Positions 57,714 to 64,000 of a stretch of DNA of 64,000 bases are shown here, piece by piece. Made by a program: the position numbers and the translations under genes. The DNA is from Aulostomus chinensis. Taxonomy: Eukaryota; Chordata; Actinopteri; Syngnathiformes; Aulostomidae. Position 1 is the stretch's first letter, and each line of letters opens with the position of its first letter. Below the pieces are notes generated by a model. That model searched no databases. It was not told where the DNA came from and saw only the letters and a program-made list of their open reading frames with translations. The DNA lies in assembly GCA_037954235.1 (NCBI GenBank), contig JBBMOA010000022.1:2589001-2653000 (forward strand). The letters are read 5' to 3'.

Positions 57714-58525
57714 AGTTGGAGACAAAAATGTAAGCAATGTTAGATAAATGTACAAATGAATGCTGTATCCACAGAGTTGAGATCAATGTCACATTAGCCA
57801 AAGACATTTGATGCACTTTTAGGAAACTTGAGAAGAGGACGACATCCAATATGAAGACAGATGGAATTAAATTCAGACTAAAATCCTTGCAGCAGCAAAT
57901 GTGAAGGCAAACAGCAGGACAAAAAATAGCCCAGCCAAAAAAAAAAAAACCCTGGCTCGACATGTTTGATATGCGTCGACTCATCGGAGCCACCCACCGG
58001 ATGACGGAGGGTCGGTGATGAAGCCAGCGTGACCCTCGACCCTCCACCTCCACAAGTAGAGTGGGAACCTCCAGAGGGCTATTATTTCTTACTAAGGACT
58101 ACATCTCCCATGAAGCTTTGCAGTTAGTCGTGAAGAGAAAACCTAAGGAAAGTAGTGATGCTTGACGCCAGCTAGCGCGGCTAGCACATGCTAGCTAGCA
58201 TTAGCGTGTTCTTCCCCGGTCCGGTGTGCGGGGACCGACCTGCTTGATGTATCCGAACTTTAGGCTTCAGCACGGCATCCAGCAGCCTCCTCTGGCGGCA
58301 GATCTCCCGCTCTGACCGCTCAACTCTGTCTTCGTACTCCGCCACGGTTTCCTCCAGCAGGGCGACGATCTGCTCCGCAGCCGCCGTTAGCCGCTCGGTG
58401 AGCAGCGCTCTCAGCACCGGGACTTCAGCCGCTTCTTCTCCTTTTTCCAGCTGCAGCAGGAAGTCTTCGGCGGCGGCGAGGATCCGCTCATGGACCGACA
58501 CCCGCAGCAGCTGCACGGCGCACAT
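56133..58525 (-). CDS. C2H2 zinc-finger protein, cluster gene E
   Basis: Exon 1 is 58525-58240 and exon 2 is 57322-56133, phase-1 junction HQA|VSPADVQ, 491 residues. The end of exon 1 has diverged (LKPKVRIHQA against LKPEVRLHRA in sisters). The linker has SUMO-type sites at K133, K167 and K203 and EENREEEPLT where others have EESREVEPLS. One dead finger (CSDGGETGCSKES) is followed by seven complete ones at about 298-486. Contact residues are QAQR, EGNK, QGKI, EGTK, QGKI, QVKI, DGSR. The tail is WGETV. Only about 26 bp of the family's usual 5'UTR remain before the ATG; beyond that lies the 3' end of a retroelement, so the promoter differs from the sisters'. Confidence 0.86.
57657..57712. repeat. 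Compound (TC)n(AC)n microsatellite in gene E intron
   Basis: Thirteen TC units run into fifteen AC units. Confidence 0.95.
58098..58116 (+). promoter_or_regulatory. Staf/ZNF143-like motif in intron 1 of gene E
   Basis: ACTACATCTCCCATGAAGC, the best match in the cluster to ACTACAnnTCCCAGnATGC, about 125 bp inside the intron. Confidence 0.5.
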
Positions 58526-58554
58526 GGTGACGCTCCTCTACACTTTCAGCCGTG

Positions 58555-59300
58555 GAACGTGAGCTCGATGTCCTGACGATGCTTCTTCTTCTGGTGCTGC
58601 TGCTGCTGCTGCTGCTGCTTCTGCTTCTTCTTCTTCTTCTTCGTCTTTTGGTTCTTGGCAGATTGTCAGTAGTATACCGCCACCAATTGTAGAGGAGTGT
58701 ATAATACTGAACTTCGTAAAGTCTGTTGTACTCTTTCAAACTAAACAAACACATACATAATAATAATAATATATCAAAGAATATATTCTTCTTTATACCT
58801 TTACTATTAAGAAACCTGAGTCAGGCTCTCAGCCTCCTCCCTGTCGTGCCCTTTTCTTCAGGTATGTCCTGGATGCAGTTCTCTCCTTCCACTTCCTGCC
58901 AGTTTGTTTTATTTTCGTTGAATTTCTCACGTGCAAAAAGCACATCTTCTACAACTTCTTTCGCTTGGCATTCAATGCATAATCCATTCCCCTTTCCTAT
59001 TCTTCTCTCGTTTCGGTTCCTTTCAGGCTTTGATGGTGGCAGCTCGCAGGTGTGTCCCCGCCGCCAGGTGGACTGGCGTGTGGACGGAGATATGTGGCGC
59101 CAGGAGGTGAAACAGAACCAAAAAAACCCAATCAAACAAGATTCTTTTAGCGAAGTTGGTTTGTGTTTCAACCCTAAGGACATTAGAATGTCTCATGCTT
59201 CTCCCCCTTTCTGACTGAAAATGTGGTTTTCTACTACGACTACGACAACATCTACTACCATGTACATGCTCAACCCTCTCCATCTTGCTACCCAGCAGGG
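58555..59300 (-). mobile_element. 5'-truncated LINE with (GAA)n tail, abutting gene E promoter
   Basis: On the minus strand a 120-residue frame (59183-58821) includes CIECQAKEVVEDVLF, resembling the Cys-rich C-terminus after the RNaseH/RT region of non-LTR elements (C-x2-C...ETVEHVL). Downstream comes ATTGGTGGCGGTATACTACT and a GAAGAAG/CAGCAG tail (58644-58580). The GGTGGCGGTA block before a GAA tail is a widespread fish retroposon end. The clade is undetermined, and the coding call is weak on its own. Confidence 0.45.
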
Positions 59301-59385
59301 TGCATTCCTGGTTTGAGTGCTGACCTCCTCTCAGCAGGGTCGTGGTGTTTTCTCCTCTTTGCAGGGTTCAATTAAGTTTTCAGTG

Positions 59386-59430
59386 TCTTCTTCTTCTTCC
59401 TCTTTTTCTTCTTCTTCTTCTTCTTCTTCT
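59386..59430. repeat. (TTC)n tract
   Basis: About 13 TTC units with interruptions. It may be the GAA tail of a second, older minus-strand retroelement. Confidence 0.85.
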
Positions 59431-59714
59431 TGCGGAGGCTGTACACCAGTGTGCAGTCTGATCCTGGTGGTGAGAGATCGATACTCTTGGCAGAGGTCAC
59501 TGACAGAGAACATCCAGGTAGATCAGAACCGTCATCTTCAGCATCCGTTAACGTTTGCTTTCAAAGTGCAACCGGTTGCATGTCACTGAAGCCAACACCA
59601 AAAATATAAATGGTCCTCAGACATTGATGTCATACATCAATGATCCTTTATTCATGCCACAATGGGGAAGTTGAGAGAATTACAGCAGCAAACAACAAGT
59701 GTGCTGTAGAAAAA

Positions 59715-60200
59715 GACTACGGGCGGCCCAGTGGAGCAGTGGTCCTCACTGTGGCCCCCACCAAGAATGTTGTGGGTGGAGCCCCGGCTGAAGCACGGGG
59801 TCTTTCTGGGTGAGTCTCCATGTTCTCCCTGTTCCTGTTGGGTTCTCTCTGGTACTCCAGCTTCCTCCACAGTCCAAAGACATCAAGAGGGGACCAGGTT
59901 AATCCAGACTCTAAATTGACCGGAGGCGTGGCTGGGAGAGCCAATGGTTGTCTGTCTCTATGTGTTGGCCCTGCCATGGACTGGTGACCTGTCCAGGGGG
60001 AAGGCTGCTGGGATAGGCTCCACCCCCACCACCCTGAACAGGAGAAGAGGGAGAAAATGGACGGATGGATGGGTGGATAGAACAGGTTGATGAACAAAAT
60101 TTTATGGACAAAAAATTTAACTCCCAAATCTTGCAGTATCGCACACCGCTATCTGATACACACTCCACAGCAGTAGGTGGCGGTAATGCGCCAATCAGCT
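59715..60200 (-). mobile_element. Dispersed fish LINE-tail-type repeat, copy 2 (inverted to 42905-43400)
   Basis: Carries the same sequence as copy 1 on the other strand, including GACATCAAGAGGGGACCAGG and GGTCACCAGTCCATGGCAGG read in reverse. The adjoining flank is also shared: CACACCGCTATCTGATACAC, then ACTCCACAGCAGTAGGTGGC. That flank ends about 70 bp before exon 1 of gene F. Confidence 0.65.
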
Positions 60201-60270
60201 GAAGCACCGCTGCAGAGGAAGAAATCTCCCTTTGTTCTCTGCAGGACTGAAAGTGTAGAGGAGCGTCACC

Positions 60271-62256
60271 ATGTGCGCCGTGCAGCTGCTGCGGGTGTCG
60301 GTCCATGAGCGGATCCTCGCCGCCGCCGAAGACTTCCTGCTGCAGCTGCAAAAAGGAGAAGAAGCGGCTGAAGTCCCGGTGCTGAGAGCGCTGCTCACCG
60401 AGCGGCTAACGGCGGCTGCGGAGCAGATCGTCGCCCTGCTGGAGGAAACCGTGGCGGAGTACGAAGACAGAGTTGAGCTGTCAGAGCGGGAGATCTGCCG
60501 CCAGAGGAGGCTGCTGGATGCCGTGCTGGAGCCCGAAGTCAGGCTGCACAGAGCAGGTCGGTCCCGCACACCGGACCGGGGAGAACATGCTAATGCTAAA
60601 ACTTTCTCTCGGTTTCACCGCTGCTGCAACTGTCAGTGCGGAGATAAACGACAAAAACTTCGAGCTGCACAGCAGACAATCAGTCAACAGAAAGTCTCTG
60701 AGCTCCAGCCACCTTCTCTCCGCAGGTCCTCAAGGATCTTTACCTCAGGTCCAATTTATTAATGTGACCTTTTCAGGGCAGTAACGCCTGCTGCTAACGA
60801 GGTCTGGTGCGTCATCTTTACATAGGAGGTTCATTGCAGTCCCACCTGACACGGAGGTCCTTCACTCCCTGAAGGAGGCCTCCAGCCTCTCCTCCTTCAG
60901 CAGAACCAGCTCCACTATTCATGCTAAAACAAAGCTGCGTGTTCACCACCATCCATCCTGGGTTTTGTGAGGTTGGGATCTGATCTGACCAGCGGACCAG
61001 GAGCCGTCCTGGAGAAAATGCAGACCAGCTCTCCTTCCTCATGTTGTGTTTAAGGAAGACTGCAAGATCTGGATCAATGAATTTAATAAGTCAAATAACA
61101 ATTAACAATTGGTCTCAAATTACTTTGATTTAATTACTGAAATGATATCAATCAGTACCACTACTAAATATACACTTGTATTGTTTTGAGCTGTAAAAGT
61201 TAGTTTTTAATGCCTGCAACAGTTTCTCATCCTGTGTTCCTCTGTGTTCCAGTGATTCCTGCAGATGTGCAGCAGCTGCTGGGGAGTCAAGAAGAGGTTC
61301 CCCCTGAGCAGCAGGAGTGGAGCTCCAGGGTGGAGCAGGAGCAGCCAGAGCCCCCCCACATCAAAGAGGAGCAGGAGGAACTGTGGACCAGTCAGGAGGG
61401 AGAGCAGCTTCAAGGGCTGGAGGAGGCTGATATCAGCAAGTTGACATTCCCTCCTGTCCCTGTGAAGAGTGAAGATGATGAAGAGAAACCTCAGTCCTCT
61501 CAGCTTCATCAGAGTCCAGCTGAGGAGAGCAGAGAGGTGGAGCCTCTAAGCAGCAGCTCCACCCACCACCTGAAGACAGAAGCTGATGGAGACCACTGTG
61601 GAGGACCAGAACCAGCCAGCAACCTGGACCCATACAGACACTTACACCCTGATACTGAGGGTGAGACGTCAGACTCTATTGAGACTGAGACTGATGACAG
61701 TGAAGACTGGATGAAACCCAGCAGGACTCCGTTGCGTTTAAACTGTTATACACGTGAAAAATCAACCACCTGCTCTGACAGTGGGGAGAAATTTAACTTA
61801 ATGAAAAATCTGAACAAGCACAAGAAAGTTCCCACAGGAGAGGAACAGGTCCGATGTTCCATTTGTGGTAAGAAACTGTCACAAAGGGGAAAACTGACGA
61901 GACACATGAGAACTCACACCGGGGAGAAACCTTTTATCTGCTCAGTTTGTGGAAAAAGATTCTCAGAGAAGGAAAATATGAAGACACACATGAGAACTCA
62001 TACTGGAGAGAAACCTTTTGTCTGCTCAGTTTGCGGCCGAAGATTCTCACAGAAGGTAAAACTGACGGTCCACATGAGAACCCACACTGGAGAGAAACCA
62101 TTCTTTTGTTCATTTTGTGGTCACAGATTCTCAGACAAGGCAAATATCATGAAGCACATGAGGAGACACACCGGGGAGAAACCTTTTACCTGCTCAGTTT
62201 GTGGTCAAAGATTCATTGAAAAGGGCAGCATGAGGAAACACATGGAAAAACACTGA
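60271..62256 (+). CDS. C2H2 zinc-finger protein, cluster gene F
   Basis: Exon 1 is 60271-60556 and exon 2 is 61253-62256, phase-1 junction, 429 residues. The coiled-coil exon differs from its sisters by only one or two residues (EDRVELSER here). The linker keeps IKEE, VKSE and LKTE at K133, K167 and K203. A dead finger (CSDSGEKFNLMKN, second Cys and last His lost) precedes five complete fingers at about 297-429. Contact residues are QGKR, EENT, QVKV, DAIK, EGSR; the fourth finger reads SDKANIMKH. The last finger ends at the C-terminus (MEKH-stop). The intron loses similarity to the sisters just after CATGCTAATGCTA, so the GCTAGC block and the Staf-like motif are missing. Confidence 0.87.
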
Positions 62257-63395
62257 GGGGAAAAACTGCAGCAGACACAAGAGACTCTGATATAACAGAG
62301 GACTGAGAGACTTGTTGTGATATCCTCACTATTTTTATGAAGTTTTGATGTGCGATACAACAGTTTTGCTCAGTGATTATTTGGCTTCTCTGTTCATTGT
62401 ATTTGAGAGGGAAACAGGATCTCAAAATAACACCTGACTTGTTTTGGATCTTCCTCGTGAGGTCATCTGTCACCTTTATCTTCACATCCTTCACTTTTCT
62501 CTTGTCGCTGTGGCTGTGAGCTTTGATTCAAAGACGTGAAGGTCACGTTTACATATTGAGGTTCTTTTTTTTTTATCAAAGCGGTGATGGAACAGCGGTT
62601 CTCGTTCATTCAGACTGAAGTCCAGCGGTTCCGTGGTGGTTGTTCCACAGTTTCTCATAACAATTGTGGTTCTCAAGTAGAACCGAAAAAGATTCCAGAT
62701 GAATTCATCTGGCAGGAGACTGATGAATCATCTGCAACTACTTGGTGACCAAAATAATGATTTAAGCAATTTAATCTAACATATATTATCAGTATTTGTG
62801 TAATATCAATGTGACGGCTGTGTCACCGGCCTGAGCTGCTGAGGTCAGACTTGCAGTGCATCATGGGGACAGTTTTAAAGTTCTCATCATCCCAGATGCT
62901 TATCTTTATGAACGTCTTTGTAAGTTCTCTGATGCTGATCTTTTCTGATCATCTCGCTCCCCGAGCCTGTTAGGATGCCTCATGTGTCAACTTGCTCCAT
63001 AATTCTGCTCGTGTGGCTCATGTGTCATCTCACACCACTTCAGCTACAGCCTTTCAACATAAGAGCATCATAACATGAATCACCACCACAACATTGAACA
63101 TTTATTATTGTTAATACCCATGATATATATTTTATGATTGTTTCATTCTATTTACCACAGTAAATAGAATGTATTTCTTGTCATGTTCTGTTTGTGGCCT
63201 AACATCGTTGTAAAGATGATAATTTTCCCTCCCTTGTATATCTCACTGTGGGTTCACAGTGTTCAACAGAAATTAAAGGAGAACTGGGAACCATCAAAGG
63301 GTCTTGGCCTTCGTCAGCTGGGAATGTTGTACTGAGATTCACCAAAACATCCTAATATTCCTCAACAGCTGTTTGTGTTTCAGTTTGACCTTCAG
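62257..63395. other. 3' flank of gene F and non-coding spacer
   Basis: No coiled-coil first exon exists here for the broken gene G that follows. No element was recognised. Confidence 0.5.
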
Positions 63396-64000
63396 ATGTA
63401 AGAAAAGTGATTGTTGGTGAAGAGGAGCAGCAGGAGTGGAGCTCCAGGGTGGAGCAGGAGCAGCCAGAGCCCCCCCCTCATTAAAGAGGAGCAGGAGGAA
63501 CTCTGGACCAGTCAGGAGGGAGAGCAGCTTCAAGGGCTGGAGGAGGCTGATATCAGCAAGTTGCCATTCCCTCCTGTCCCTGTGAAGAATGAAGATGATG
63601 AAGAGAAACCTCAGTCCTCTCAGCTTCATCAGAGTCCAGCTGAGGAGAGCAGAGAGGTGGAGCCTCTAAGCAGCAGCTCCACCCACCACCTGAAGACAGA
63701 AGCTGATGGAGACCACTGTGGAGGACCAGAACCAGCCAGCAACCTGGATCCAGACACACTGTTACACCCTGATACTGAGGGTGACGAGACATCAGACGTT
63801 TCTGAAACTGAGACTGATGACAGTTGTTGCTCGAGGGACAATCGAGACCATTTAAAACGTGACAGAGGCTGAAAAGGTGATGTTAGACAGTTTAGTTGCT
63901 GTGAATGTGGGAAAAGCTTTGTTTGCAAGTGAAGTCTGAGATGATACAAGCAGTGTCACACAGGACGGAAGCCCTTCAGCTGCTCAATTTGCTGTAAAAG
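63396..64000 (+). pseudogene. Broken zinc-finger copy, cluster unit G (runs off the window)
   Basis: An acceptor TTTGACCTTCAG and the start DVRKVIVGEEEQQEW resemble exon 2 of gene D. A run of eight C (63470-63477), against seven in intact sisters, shifts the frame and gives a stop within two codons. The linker then continues in another frame (VKNE and LKTE sites kept) to a stop at 63870. Finger remnants follow (CCECGKSFVCK-stop and GRKPFSCSICCK) with further stops and a missing His pair. No first exon lies upstream. The single C insertion alone could be a sequencing error, but the later stops could not. Confidence 0.8.

Overview
This is a window of vertebrate nuclear DNA, most probably from a percomorph-type teleost fish. 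The support is split genes with GT/AG introns, many long CA/GT microsatellites, a tRNA-derived SINE, Tc1 and hAT DNA transposons, non-LTR retrotransposons of fish type, and a fish-specific family of C2H2 zinc-finger genes. There are no operons or bacterial signals. Species cannot be told from the sequence alone.

Layout. (1) 2.2-3.6 kb, minus strand: a two-exon chemoattractant-type class A GPCR of 357 residues. (2) 3.6-24 kb: mostly non-coding, with a palindromic tandem array (5.3-6.2 kb), a SINE (6.2 kb), an LTR-like repeat (9.15-9.6 kb), a hAT remnant that keeps a BED finger (12.3-13.3 kb) and a dense run of microsatellites (19.9-22.7 kb). (3) 25.0-27.1 kb, plus strand: interleukin-11. Four of probably five exons were found, with IL-11 intron phases and an AU-rich 3'UTR; the short first exon was not located. 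(4) 27.5-31.5 kb and 43.9-48.5 kb: two direct copies of a 4-4.6 kb block. The right copy carries an intact 1053-residue single-exon gene with an N-terminal RIIa-like (PKA docking) domain and about 75 decapeptide Ser-Pro repeats. The left copy is gutted and has a LINE in its middle.

(5) 31.5-64 kb: a cluster of six apparently intact zinc-finger genes (A minus, B plus, C plus, D plus, E minus, F plus) and one broken copy at the right edge (G). All six share a 286-nt first exon coding a coiled coil and a phase-1 intron. The second exon codes an acidic linker with three or more psi-K-x-E (SUMO-type) sites and then 5 to 11 TGEKP-linked fingers. Exon 1 and the linker are nearly identical between copies, while the finger arrays differ. 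A Staf/ZNF143-like motif lies in the first intron of five of the six units, and retroelement 3' ends abut the promoters of E and F.

How the parts relate: the cytokine and the GPCR are separate immune-type genes. The zinc-finger cluster is a young, expanding regulator family of KRAB-less type sitting in a retroelement-rich stretch. The RIIa-repeat gene is a guest inside that cluster and was duplicated with its flanks. All functional statements rest on recognition of motifs by eye; no database search was run.
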